Source: Cryptomeria japonica
Lineage: Eukaryota; Streptophyta; Pinopsida; Cupressales; Cupressaceae
Assembly (NCBI RefSeq): GCF_030272615.1
Contig: NC_081414.1
Location: 47,732,501 to 47,796,500 of the forward strand
Reading direction: 5' to 3'
DNA length: 64,000 bases
Part shown: piece by piece, positions 10,546-21,258 of the stretch
Layout: the number at the start of each line of letters is the position of its first letter
How positions within the stretch are numbered: the stretch's first letter is position 1
Program-made: the position numbers and the translations under genes
Notes under the pieces: generated by a model
Database searches by the model: none
What the model was told of the DNA's origin: nothing
Seen by the model: the letters and a program-made list of their open reading frames with translations, nothing else

Positions 10546-12049
10546 TTAGTGAGAAATGGGAAAAAACGCGCTTGACATAACAATGTTGTCTCATAAAGCA
10601 TGCATAGAGCTTCAAAACCAGAAATGGGAAAAAATTTGTGGGGTTACCTCAAATTTTCACAATGCTAAAATTAGGGATAACAAGACTTCATACATCTTGA
10701 GTTTTCTTCCAACATATTCCTTTTAGGATTGGGGAGACTTCATATATACACATTTGGTTTTGTTTCTTCCTAAGGGGAGGAACATTGTTCGATGATCATG
10801 GAACATCTTCTATATCCAATTTTGATCATCTACCATTGGTGCATTTCTACATAGAGTGGGGCTACATGTTCTCTCTTCTTCTTTCTTATGGGGGAGGGGG
10901 CTTCTTCTTTCTTGCATGGGTTTTTCTCCCTTGTCATTCTTCTTTGAGAGTATTTTATATTTCCCTCTTTTAGGGAGGATTTTTTTTCCCGCTGGGTTTT
11001 TTGGTTTTTTCCGCTCATGACAGATTTCATTGCATTTGTACATGGCTACCTAACATGGCCTAGTTGTCAAGACACATCTTGCATTATTTTATTTTGTGTA
11101 CATTCTCCCTAAGTTGTACTTAAGGGGGTTGTTGGTGTAATTAAGGCATTGTACCTTGTTAGATATTCACCTAGGTTCTAATTACACCTTTCACTTAGGT
11201 TTACTTAGGGACCACGTAAAACATTTAGGTTTACTTAGGGACCACGTAAAACATTTCCAACTTTAGTGGGCATATCACACTATCACTTTTCCACCTTAGG
11301 TGGGGGATAAGTTATCACTTTATGTATTGAGTCATAAGATTAAGACACTTGTCATAATCTTATGTAGTCCTATATCTCACCTTGTCCTACTTAGCAAAGG
11401 GGTCTCCTATGCACTATCATCCATTCTATTGCATCTTGATAGGAATATAGTTTATTCTTGTCATATTGATTCTATCTTGTTATTGTGCTTTCCATTAGAT
11501 CTCTAGATCTTTGGTGACTACCTTCATAGCCAAATCTTAAATAGGGGAAAATTATACTTATATAGAAAGTAATACCAGGGATGACAGGTTCAACAAGCAT
11601 GACAATATGAAAAACTCTTAAGTGCCAAAATTTACAAAGTGGAATTTTGGGAAGGAAAGTTCACAATTGAGGAAATGATGAATGGATGACCAAATCTAGA
11701 ATCTCATAATTCAAGGAAAAGGGGGTTAAAGGCCTACAAATTTGAACTTGGAGGGAAAGACATTTTAAGGATTATATGTTCAATAGACATGATTGTATGA
11801 TAATCTCCAAAATCTAAAATTTGTTAAGCCACCCAAAGAAAGGTAAAATTATAAGATAATGACAACAAAATTACCCTTTAACAATTTTTACTAAATATAC
11901 TTAATTAACGCACTTTGAATGAATATTATTAGAAAATTACTCATCATATGGAACCCAACTAAAGGTTTGTTAGATCAATTATTAACCAAGGGTGGATAGG
12001 GTAAAATACACAACATATGGAGCATAACAAAGAAAATATAAGACGTCAC
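10546..12049 (+). repeat. Decayed retroelement flank with partial LTR and a 30-bp tandem duplication
   Basis: No gene is visible. A purine tract TTAAGGGGG at 11120-11129 is followed at 11130 by TGTTGGTGTAATTAAGG, which looks like a polypurine tract and LTR start. The LTR end cannot be placed. Inside it, 11196-11225 is repeated exactly at 11226-11255 (30-bp period). T-rich low-complexity sequence occupies 10860-11020. The stretch 11520-12049 is AT-rich with only broken frames. Confidence 0.4.
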
Positions 12050-13220
12050 CTATAGCAACTACCATTGTTCAAGAGTCAATAAATCCTTCTCAAGCTGTGG
12101 TGACAGGTGAGGATGATGATTCAAATTTTCCACCTTGGTTATTTTTTAATGCTCCTAAAAGAAAGAAGCAAGCGGTGTCTCCCAATGACTTTGATTCTAG
12201 TCAACTTGTTCACGTCAAACCCAAGACTACCAAGAAAGTCAAAAACTTGTCAAGGGTAAAGGTGGATAAAGAAAAGAATAAGTATGAAGAGCTTGTTGTT
12301 CCTCTTCTTGATAATGATATAGATCAAATCTAGGAATCAGACTATGTAATCCACATGATTGAGTTGGGAAAGAAAACTCATGATTTTGTTGCACAAGATG
12401 CTCAATCAGCTCTAGAGGCTATTGTATTCAAATATGACAAGGATAAGGCTAAAAATGATCAACTCAAGGCATGAATTGAGCAAATCACCACATTACTTAT
12501 CAAATTAACCAAGTCCTTAGAAGCCATCAAACCAACAACTTCATTGCTGGATGAACAAGTTGTAAAAAGAGCCGAGCAAGCAGCATCACAGAGTAGAGCC
12601 ATAGGAGAATGGATGGACAAGATGTTAAGTTAAGGTACACAATTCCTAAATTCAACTTTCATCATTGTCAATAACCTTGATGTTGTAAGGATAGAAGTGA
12701 ATAACAACTATAGAAGCTTTCTCCCAAGAACTTAAATCACAAGAGAAAGACTTTGAAATGTGGCTGAAACTTGAAGATGTTGATTCAAATCATTTTATAT
12801 GAATGGTGTTATTCCTTCATGACATATGTATGTTGAGAAACAAGAGGCATTGGAGCATCAAATGAACATTCTAGAGTGTCTAATCAAGGATACGAGGAAA
12901 GCCCAGAAAGAATGTGTAGATAAGAAAAAGGGATTATTGATAAGATCTCTAAAATTCCATGTGATTTCCTTGATGAAAATAAAAAAATGCTTGATGTTGA
13001 TTGTTGATAAAGAGTATTTAGCTTTATCCTCAGTTGATAGATTGGTTTATCTTCAGTTCATCTTAGATTTTCTGGATTCACTTTTGAATAAACAGAGGAA
13101 GTGTTGCACTAACTTGGAGGATTCCATCACGTGGGTCAAGATCATCACTAGTCATACCTAGGGGCCCAATGGAGATCAGATGAAGAATGTCTTACATAAA
13201 TTTGAAGAGTTCCAAAAATG
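12050..13220 (+). pseudogene. C-terminal module of the unrecognised ORF family, copy 2
   Basis: Best open piece 12097-12333: an acidic opening (TGEDDDSNFPPWLFF), a basic stretch (KRKKQAVSPNDFDSSQL) and LSRVKVDKEKNKYEE. Reading continues with stops through GKKTHDFVAQDAQSALEA, SLLDEQVVKRAEQAASQ and a helical, Lys/Glu-rich part (EKQEALEHQMNILE, 12826-13161) to TGA near 13221. Copy 1 matches closely and copy 3 more distantly. Hydrophilic, probably partly coiled coil, function unknown. Premature stops make it a pseudogene. Confidence 0.6.
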
Positions 13221-13221
13221 A

Positions 13222-13978
13222 GATTCAACATGAAGAAGATGACACTTAATAATTTTTGTGTTTTTCCCAGTGGCATTTTGTTATGTCAATTGATACCTCA
13301 AGTGTCATTTTGTATATGCTCACATGCACATGTTGGATGCACAAGTCTTAAGTCAAATCAAACTCTTCTTTTGACTTAGTCTTAGAATTAGTTGTAGTTT
13401 CCTATTTTCATGTTTCACCCCTCTTCTATATATATGAGGGTTATTATTGTAATAAGGATATTTTTTCCATCATTGTTTATGCAACAAAACTTTGCCAAAG
13501 TGAAGAGCAAATTGAGACTTGGTGTTCATTTCGTAAATTTACAATTTAATCAAAGAGAAGACAAGTTTGGATTTCAAAATTTGCATTGAGATCAATCTTG
13601 CGTATGGTATACATGTTCTTATTTATTTTATTTCATATTTTCTTGAAAGATTCAAGTTGAGTATAATTTTTGATAAAAAAATATTGAAAATTTGTTTGAG
13701 TTTGTACAAGTAATCTTTGTGTTACATAGAAAATTCAAAGATTGGAAATAGGTTGAGACAAGTGTTTAAAGCCTTTGAGATTTTACAAGTTATCTCCAAA
13801 GTTTATATTGAGAGGATATGAAGTAAAGTCTTTGTGATGTGCAGATTATCTTGTTAGAGTAGAAAATCTTGCAATATACCTGTAAGTCTTTGAGCTAGCA
13901 GTATATTTGTGTTTGGGTTACAGTGGTTGATATGACTTAGGTATTCAAAAGAATCTTTGAGTTCTTGGTGTACACTAT
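13222..13978 (+). repeat. 3' flank of copy 2, first part
   Basis: Similar base by base to 4680-5400, including the TATATATATGAGGG box near 13430 and the conserved TTGTAATAAGGAT that follows. The similarity resumes after the TRIM insertion at 14283. No coding sequence seen. Confidence 0.55.
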
Positions 13979-14282
13979 TGGTGTAGCGATTATATCCATG
14001 ATGAGATCCCTCTCCATCACAAGTACATGCTTTTGGTGTGATAGTAAAAATCTACATGGTATCAGAGCGCAGGTCATCGGTTCGAGTCCCTCAAGCCCTA
14101 GACCCTTCATCCGCGTAATCTTGGCTTATCGACATGGTACATAGTGGGTACAAATCCTACATGGTACGTGGTTGTATCTAGCTCTATTGTGTGTGGGGGG
14201 GTATTGGCGTAGCGACTATGTCCACAATGAGATCCCTCTCCACCACAACTACATGCTTTTGGTGTGATGACAAAAATCTACA
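13979..14282 (+). mobile_element. TRIM: miniature LTR retrotransposon, 304 bp
   Basis: Two 78-bp direct repeats (13979-14056 and 14205-14282) begin TGGTGTAGCG and TGGCGTAGCG and both end AAAATCTACA. The first is followed at once by TGGTATCAGAGC (14057-14068), the initiator-tRNA(Met) primer site. The second is preceded by a G-rich tract (GTGTGGGGGGG, 14191-14201). The interior of 148 bp has no ORF. This is the textbook layout of a terminal-repeat retrotransposon in miniature, moved by enzymes of other elements. The empty site is visible in the related copy at about 5415. I could not find a clean 5-bp target duplication. Confidence 0.8.
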
Positions 14283-14620
14283 TCACAAGGCCTATCCCCA
14301 AGTCATTTTTAGAAAAGGGAAGTAACATAAGACTTTTTTTCTTTCACGAACACTTTACTTCCTAGTTAGCTTAGTTTTAATATTACTACAAAATTGGAAT
14401 CGTTTTAGTTAAAGGAATCTTTTCTGAAAAGGGAATTAGATATAACTGGTTCTAAAAAAAGAGGACTAAGTTGTTGTTTCATCCTAGAATAGCCTAAAGT
14501 TAGCAAGTAGATAGAATAGAAAGTAATTGCAGTAGAAAGGAGGAGCCTTCCCTTACAATTAGTAGAGATCATATCTTTCCTTTTGAGAGATATTATCTCA
14601 TGTACTGTCGTGAAACTCAC
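14283..14620 (+). repeat. 3' flank of copy 2, second part
   Basis: Similarity to 5430-5735 resumes directly after the TRIM. On the minus strand the far end (14620-14520) reads ISLKRKDMISTNCKGRL, matching ISLKRKDITPPNYKGRL at 5735-5640; both are the tail of a minus-strand copia. Confidence 0.55.
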
Positions 14621-15720
14621 ATTTTGTAAACCTTTATTAGTTTACAAAATTTTCACCCAACAAGTCTCTGAAAAATTGATTAAGTATCCTCATGTCGATA
14701 TTGAAAGTTGCCCCCTCCAAATTCATCGTACTAGGCCACATTGCTGAAAAAGAAAATCCAGGATCTAGTGTAGATGAATGTAGAACACGATCCAAAGACT
14801 CAAGTGTCTCCTTTGAAGATAAAGAGACCCCCCCCAAATGTTGTACATAAGTATCCACAATCATGTCAAATTATAAAGGATGATCATGTTGAGAATGAAC
14901 AAGAGGGTTACAATACTTCCTCAGAACAACTAAAGAAGGATAATCTCCATGAAAGAGAAGATGAATATCATAAATGGTGTCTACCAAATATGCAAAATAG
15001 GACTCCACAAACAAACCTGTAATGTTTGTCAAGTAGTCATCCCAAGGAACTATAACTGGAATACATATGTTGTACTAAATCACAAGAAGCTAAAACTATA
15101 ACATCAAGAGAAACAATAGATGTGATATCAATAGGAGGAGATGGAATGCAAGGCTCAATAACTAGATCACATGTGAGAATACCCAAGTTCAAGTAGCCAA
15201 AGTTCTCCTCAATATCAGAATCAACACTAGAAGTGTGATCGTCATCTGATGAATCAAAGTTGTCAATAGGAAAAAAGTTTGAAAAGGAGTACAATCAAGA
15301 TACATGATCTACCACCTTAGTAGCATTGATAGATCTACTCTCCAAGACTTTGATGATAATTAAATTAGGAGTGAACTCCACAGTATTTCTTGTTGTGCCA
15401 TGTGAGTAATTTGATAGATGGAGAGGAGGTTGTTGGTCAAGTGAAGCACACACAACACATCATTGAATGTGTCATCCTAAATATTAATATATCCCTTCCC
15501 AATTACATTCATATATGTATGATTTCTCGTCAAATTAGGTGGCATGTTGCAAGGCTCAAATGATGAGAACGTTGACTACAAATGTGGTATTATGAGAAAC
15601 TCCTAAATCTAGAAGCCATCTCCCTAATTCATGACTTGTAGTAGTACAAAGAGCTTGTACTTTGTTATTACTTGTCCCAAAAGTGTATCTTTTATCAAAT
15701 TCTATTTCTTCGGAAGAAGA
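14621..15720 (-). pseudogene. C3: scraps of a minus-strand copia gag-pol
   Basis: A protease remnant is readable: WLLDLGVSH near 15620 (usual WLLDSGASH, so the catalytic DSG is now DLG), followed by YMNVIGKGYINI, DDTFNDVLCVLHL and NNLLSIYQITH (15400-15520). Downstream, an acidic linker-like frame lies at 15037-15294 and another frame at 14637-14864 ends LLGENFVN. Integrase and RT are missing. The arrangement (shared flank, then copia tail) repeats the one at 5570-5900, so the two loci may share a common origin. Confidence 0.5.
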
Positions 15721-15810
15721 AATTGAAGTAGATATTTAGAAGGCAAACTGATTCTATTCTTCTAAAAAATATTCTTCAATTCATCAATATCCTTCTTATA
15801 ATATCCTTCT

Positions 15811-16719
15811 TGTTGGGAAAATGGTGTCTCAACCTTGCATTTACATGAGGTTACTATTTATAGTAAGTTTTTTTATTGAGCACAAAATGGTGCAAAATTC
15901 TTGCTGAAGCTTCTGGTTGGCTAGATGATCATGCCTGTATTTTTTTGTCGCAAGAGCATAACTAGTTTTGAAGATATTAAAGTTTTTATTTTTGGAGGGT
16001 GTGATGAAACATTTAAAATTAATTTTAAGAACTTTAGAGGCTTCAAAATTCCCTAAAAAAGTGGGTGCAAATGACATAGCGGTTTGTGAGGTGATAGAGA
16101 AATTCACGAGCTTTCCAAAGCTTCAAACAGTTTGTCAATCAGACACATGGTTCACAAGTTATGGCCTCTGGAAGTTTGAACTGCTAGAATAGGAAATATA
16201 AATTGAATCAAATGCATAAATGAGTTGTAAAAGGGAGGAACATGTGTTGATATGTGCTTTGACATATCATAGGGCATCTAGAATGGAGATAAGGTTGTCT
16301 CCACTTTATTGGGTGGTTTTAGCCCATGGTTTTTTAATACCGTTTGACGATTTGTTGTATTGTATCTCCTATATATGAGGTGCATGAGATAGAGGTTGTG
16401 TGTAAGAGTCTTATGGCTATTAAGTTACCTCTAAGTCTCTGATTAGTGGTACTCCTATGAAGAGATTGTTCTGCAAGTATATTGTAATCTGTTATTGATT
16501 TTATTGAATAATATATTGACCTGCTTTTGGAGTGTGGGGTTTTTCTCCCAAAAGGGTTTTCCCCATGTAAATCACTGTGTTGTTGTGTTATGGTATGCAT
16601 GATTTTTTGTTTAAATCTGTTAAGTTTTCATAAGTGTTGTAACTATCTGTAAAAGTTTTTGCATTACCCTCCTCTCAAAGTTAGTGTAGGAAGTTGTTTC
16701 GCTACTTAACTTCTTTACA
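15811..16719 (+). repeat. 5' LTR of C1 (909 bp)
   Basis: Starts TGTTGGGAAAATGGTGTC and ends CTTCTTTACA, next to the primer site. It matches the E6 LTRs in reverse complement over its whole length. The palindromic TACTATTTATAGTA box near its start (about 15854-15867) is conserved in all three LTRs of this family. Confidence 0.92.
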
Positions 16720-16721
16720 AG

Positions 16722-16734
16722 CGGTATCAGAGCC
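16722..16734 (+). other. Primer binding site of C1 (mutated)
   Basis: CGGTATCAGAGCC, two bases after the LTR; the initiator-tRNA(Met) site with its first T changed to C. Confidence 0.8.
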
Positions 16735-16866
16735 TGTTCACCTTTAGTTTCAGTTGTGGGTTGTTGGGTTTTTTGAACTAATCTAGATTTGAGTGGGAGA
16801 TTGTGTAGAAGATACTTTTTGATATTTTTGTAGGATTTTTAGATGGAAAGTTAGTTAGGGAGAATA

Positions 16867-17650
16867 GAGGTGGAGAAATTTAATGATAGTAATTTTGAGA
16901 TGTGGAAACTAAAGATGGAAGACCTGCTAATAGACCGAGATCTATGGGATGTTGTTGATGTGAATGTCTCAAGACCTGCAGATCCTATTGTGGCTACTCA
17001 GTATGATGTTATGGACCAAAAAGCCAAGGGTCTAATTAGATTGTGTTTGGTAGACTCTGTTATGATCAATGTCCACGAAGAGAACTCTGCAAAGAAGTTA
17101 TGGACTAAGCTTGGCAAGATGTATCGAGCCAAATCTTTATTAAATCAAATTTTCTTGAGGAAGAAATTGTATTCCTTGAAGATGGAAGAGGGTGGACAAA
17201 TTGCAGACCACCTAGAAGTATTTAATATGTTAGTGGATCGATTAGTATCTATTGGTATTAAGATGGATGAAGAAGAGAAATGCCAGATTTTGCTTTGACC
17301 TTTTCCTGATTCATGGGATTCTCTTGTTATGGCCATCGGTAGTACTTCCATTATTTTGAAGTTTGAAGATGTGATGGGTGCCCTACTTGGTGAAGAGATG
17401 CAGAGGAAGGTATCCATCAGTTTGAAGGAAGCCCTAACTATTTGTGGAAGACCTAAGGAAAAAGGCAAGAAGAATGAGAAGCACAATAAGTCCAAATCCA
17501 AAGAGAGATTGAAAATCTTGGAAAGTCCAAAGTCATTTGTTGGAATTGTGGTAATTCAGGTTACATCTGTAAGGACTGAAAAGAAGAAAAGAAGAAGAAA
17601 AAGGAGTTTGATTCTGATTTTGAGTTTGAGAAGGAAGATGGTGATGCATT
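16867..17650 (+). pseudogene. C1 gag
   Basis: Opens at IEVEKFNDSNFEMWKLKMED; the usual starting MASSSGR is degraded (the ATG has become AGT or TTAG in this stretch). UBN2-type gag follows: DLLIDRDLWDVVDVNV, LYSLKMEEGGQIADHLE. A TGA at 17297-17299 interrupts the gag before the conserved PFPDSWDSLVMAIGSTS. The zinc-knuckle region (17540-17600) is frameshifted. The lysine-rich tail matches E6. Confidence 0.88.
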
Positions 17651-19180
17651 CATTGTAGCTTTGGCTACTCATGCAGGTAATGATGCATGGCTAATTGACC
17701 TAGGTGCATCTTTTCATATGAATTCCAATAAAGATTGGTTTTTTGAATATGAAGAATTTAATGGAGGCAAGGTGTACTTTGGTGAGGATTCACATTTAGA
17801 CATTGTTGGTTGAGGTAAAGTTAAGTTCAGGTTTCTTGATGGTAGGATAAAAAGGATTAGCGGTGTGTTGCATATCTCTAGATTAAAATAAAATTTATTA
17901 TTGGTGAGCACACTGATAGATGTGGGTGTGTAGGTAGTCTTTTTTTATGTAGGATATAAGATGATTAAGGGTGCTATAGTGATTGCTAGAGGTATCAGGT
18001 TTGGCACTTTGTATAAGCTAGAGGCATACACTATTGAGTGTAATAGCACTTCTATAAAAAATAAATCGATGGATACTTTATCGGAAGATTTGAGGGTTTC
18101 ACCTTCAGTAGATGGACATGGATTTTAGGTACCTAAGGGTGCTCTTTTTTCTGAAGAAAAGTTACCTGCAGAGAAGACTATGTTATGACACTAGAGGTTT
18201 GGTCACATTGGAAAAAAGGGTCTGAGGACCTTGAAAAATAAAAACCTCATTGAAGGTTTGAATGATTGTAATCTTGGCTTTGATTTCTGTAAGCATTGCA
18301 TTTATGGAAAACAAAATCATGTTAAGTTTTACTTGAGTTCTCATAAATCTTGTGGTGTTTTGGATCTTATTCTTTTCGATGTGTTTGGTCCTGTAGATGT
18401 TCCTTCGATTGGAAAATCCATATATTATGTTCAGTAGTGTGCAGATCCACTATCTCCAGGCAAAAAAGGAATATGTGCAATGAATATCCAAGGAGAGAAA
18501 TATGTGCAAGGGTTGAGTTACAAAATGAAAAGAAAATCAAATGTTTGAGTACTGATAATGGCGGTGAATTTTGCTCTAATGTTTTTGATAGATTCTGTAA
18601 AGACTGTGGCATTAATAAGAAGAAGACAACTTTGTATTCTCCACAACAAAATGGAGTTACAAAAAGGATGAACACGATGCTAATGGAGAAGGATAGGAGT
18701 ATGTTGCGTGGTGTTGGTCTAGAACAAATTTTTTGGGTTGAAGTTGTTGCTAATGCTTGCTACCTGATTAGCAGGTCTCCTACATTAGCTCTTGTTGATA
18801 AAATGCCTATGGAAGCATGGTTAGGTCACAAGCCTTCATTGAGACATCTTATATTTTTTAGTTGCGATGCATATACACATGTGCCAAAGGAGAAGTAAAC
18901 AAAGTTGGAGAACAAGGTTGTGAAATGTATCTTCATTGGTTACAATTATGGTGTGAAAGGATACAAGCTTTGGGACCCTGTTGTACAAAAGGTAATTCGT
19001 AGTAGAAGTGTTATTTTTAGAGACATTAAGTTTGATTTTGTTACATTGCAAGTAGCACAAAATAAATAGTAAGATATGATCCAATTCCCTTCTATGCATG
19101 AAAGAGTTGAATTGAGACCACTTGATAGGTAAGAAGTTGAGGACAACTCATCTAGCTCTAAATCTTCAGAAGAGGAAGAA
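17650..19180 (+). pseudogene. C1 pol, protease to integrase (left piece)
   Basis: The protease has WLIDLGASFHMNSN (DLG instead of DSG). A TAA at 17889-17891 sits at the same codon as the TGA in E6. GAG-pre-integrase is damaged (FGHIGKKGLRTLKNKN). The integrase core keeps TDNGGEFCSNVF, YSPQQNGVTKRMNTML (the catalytic Glu replaced, E to K context) and ACYLISRSPTLAL. Reading stops at SSKSSEEEE, where E2 inserted into the acidic linker between integrase and RT. Many stops. Confidence 0.88.
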
Positions 19181-19933
19181 TGTAATGTTCCCTTGCCAAT
19201 GTGACCATGCGGGTGTGACCGTATAGTGAAGGTGAGGGAATACGGTGGAGGAATGATGTACGATGGGAGGTAAGGTGTATGGTGGGGTGTAAGGCGTACA
19301 GTTGGGCATCCAGTGGAGGTATGTCGTACAATGGAGGTATGGTGTATGATGGGGTGTACGGTGGAGGAATGGTGTACGGTGGGAGGTAAGGCGTATGGTG
19401 GGGCATACGGTGGAGGAATGGAATATGGTGGAGGTATGGTGTATGATGGGTGTGTACATTGGAATAACCATATGGTGTGCTCTAGTGAATATGCGGAGAA
19501 GGGTTGATCTTCCGTAAGCAATAAATTCTAAATGTGTCGGATTAATAGATATGCAACTGGAGTGATAACAATGATGAGATTAAAGATTTTCCAGATCCAG
19601 AATGAGTACAAATAAATAGAATAGGGTGAGGGGTGAATCTCACCGAAACTGCAAATACCAAATAGGGAGGGTCTTTCACCTCCGAAATGGCGGATACCAG
19701 AACTCCAACAGAAATTTGCATAGGAGAGAACAAAATATCAAAATTCGCATACCTACAACTATGACAGACTCGGCCTTAAATATGGGCTCCAAGAAACTTC
19801 CCGAAGGGTTACAAACGGGTTGAGACAAACATAGCTTAACTAATAAAATAAAAAAGGGGGCCCGACAGATTTTATTATTAAATTTAGGGCCATAAAATAA
19901 TTAATATTATTTAATTATATCAGAGATATTACA
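19181..19933 (-). repeat. 3' LTR of E2
   Basis: Matches 35180-35909. A purine-rich stretch (GGGCAGAGAGGATT on the minus strand, 19934-19947) lies just before its start and is a plausible polypurine tract. Contains the GGTGGAGG minisatellite described separately. Confidence 0.9.
19225..19455. repeat. Minisatellite inside E2 3' LTR
   Basis: Irregular tandem copies of a 12-24 bp motif of the form GTAYGGTGGRGG / AATGGTGTA. The homologous array in the other LTR (35222-35425) has a different number and order of units, which accounts for most of the LTR length difference. Minus-strand frames here give Pro/Tyr-rich peptides that are a by-product of the repeat. Confidence 0.85.
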
Positions 19934-20340
19934 AATCCTCTCTGCCCAAAGATTGCTTTCCCTCAAGCAATCCATTATTAAATGGTTTTCCCACTGCAGA
20001 GATCCAGGGTCCCAAACCAAGCACACACATAGATAGCCATATCTGAAATCTCCTTGCCGCAACATGACCACGTGCCCACACATGGAAGTACGTGAGAATA
20101 GTAAGCCTCCCTCCAACTTCCACTGCTCCACTCTAAAATAAATGTTTCCATGCATGGAGTCATCAAGATCCCACTAAAATGAGTCATCAAACACATCGAT
20201 GCCCAAATCCCAAGCTATCATGCCATCATGCCAATCAGTCATTTTCCCATGGTGGTATGTGTTATGCCTTGCATATCTATTTTCCCCACTAGTCTCCTTG
20301 CATCAAAAGTTGGGTCCCCTTTCTTCTTTCTTTTCTTTTC
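19934..20340 (-). other. E2 3' internal flank
   Basis: About 0.4 kb between the E2 3' LTR and hairpin array 3. Minus-strand frames exist (to 82 codons) but show no recognisable domain. Probably the 3' untranslated part of E2 plus the unknown left edge of the copy 3 locus; I see no target duplication that marks that edge. Confidence 0.35.
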
Positions 20341-20343
20341 TTT

Positions 20344-20645
20344 TTGACCTCGTAACTCCTGAGTCCTGGAGTACCGAGGTCCCCTTTTTCTTTTCGATTT
20401 TTGACCTCGGAACTCCGAAGTCCCAATGTCCCTTTTTCTTATCTTTGGTTTTTGACCTTGGAACTTCGGAACCCCGAAGCCCTGAGGTTTTGCGTCTTCT
20501 GCCTTGGAACTCCAGAGTCCTAGAGTCCTGAGGTGGAGCCTCCTTTCCCTGCTTCAGAACCCCGGACCCCCGAAGTTCCAAGGTGGGGTGTTCCTTTTCC
20601 CATGTCGAGCTCAGAACCTTGGGACCCCAGAGTCCCGAGGTCGTG
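20344..20645 (+). repeat. Hairpin array 3a, GC-rich (about 6 units)
   Basis: Units of about 50 bp with cores such as ACCTCGGAACTCCGAAGTCC and GGAACCCCGGACCCCCGAAG. Each unit is self-complementary in part (ACCTCG with CGAGGT; CTTCGG with CCGAAG; GAAC with GTTC). Built like arrays 1 and 2 but G/C-rich. Confidence 0.7.
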
Positions 20646-20678
20646 TTTAAAGAATTCATACGGAAAGGCTTGGGATGA

Positions 20679-20689
20679 GCTATAAATAG
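20679..20689 (+). promoter_or_regulatory. TATA box upstream of ORF copy 3
   Basis: GCTATAAATAG, a good plant TATA box, between the two halves of hairpin array 3 and about 570 bp before the ATG at 21259. It points towards the ORF. A 28-base T run lies at 20882-20909 in the presumed leader. Confidence 0.5.
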
Positions 20690-20929
20690 GGATGATGTAC
20701 TTTTAAAGTTCATTTGTGCATTCAGAGCTCCTCCTCCCTAGCTCCAAGCTGCGAACCTCCAGACTTCTGAGATTTCCTTGGCATTTTTGGGCATTTTGAT
20801 TCACCAGGTTGGTGATTTTTCTTGCCCATTTTGGTGGTTTGTAGTTTAGTTTTTCTTTCCTTCTCATTTTTTTGGTTGTTATTTTTTTTTTTTTTTTTTT
20901 TTTTTTTTTGCGTGCCTTAGTTTTTTGCT

Positions 20930-21205
20930 CAAAACCCCAGAGTTCCAGGTAGTTGGCTTGACCTAATCCCAAAACCCTGGACCCTCAGAGTTCTGGGTAG
21001 CGCCTGTTCAACCTAAGCCTCAAACCGCAGAACCCCGGAGTTCCGGGTGGCTTCCATTCAACCTAAGCTTGGAACCTCGGACCCCCAGAGTTCCGAGTGG
21101 CTTCCGTTCAACGTAAGCCCGAAACCCCAGACCCGCAAAGTTCCGGGCTTCCGTTCATTTTGCACACAAGTTAACCCCGGGACCCCGAAGTGCCGAAGTA
21201 AATAA
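20930..21205 (+). repeat. Hairpin array 3b, GC-rich (about 6 units)
   Basis: About 50-bp units with core CCCCGGAGTTCCGGG and spacer CTTCCGTTCAACCTAAGCC. Variants CTCGGA/TTCCGAG and CCCCGGA/TTCCGGG show paired changes. Ends 55 bp before the ATG at 21259, so it would lie in the 5' untranslated region if the TATA box at 20679 is used. Confidence 0.7.
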
Positions 21206-21258
21206 ACTTTTATGCTTATTATAAGATTTGTGTTTTGCTTGCAAGTTCAAGTGGTTAG

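Noticed and set aside
14057-14100. tRNA gene or SINE
   Set aside because: TGGTATCAGAGC and a B-box-like GGTTCGAGTCC are present, but they follow an LTR edge in primer-site position and no cloverleaf can be drawn. TRIM explains the layout better.
18946-19521. Extensin-like Pro/Tyr-rich protein on the minus strand (also 35115-35496)
   Set aside because: The peptides are translations of the GGTGGAGG minisatellite in the E2 LTRs, open in several frames at once, and unlike each other in order.
19181-19933. Independent solo LTR at 19181 and another at 35180
   Set aside because: Neither has its own duplication, but the outer pair AAGAA...AAGAA matches, so they are the two ends of one element.
20303-20713. 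Minus-strand 136-codon ORF through hairpin array 3a
   Set aside because: Low-complexity translation of the GC-rich repeat; no codon-level conservation between units.
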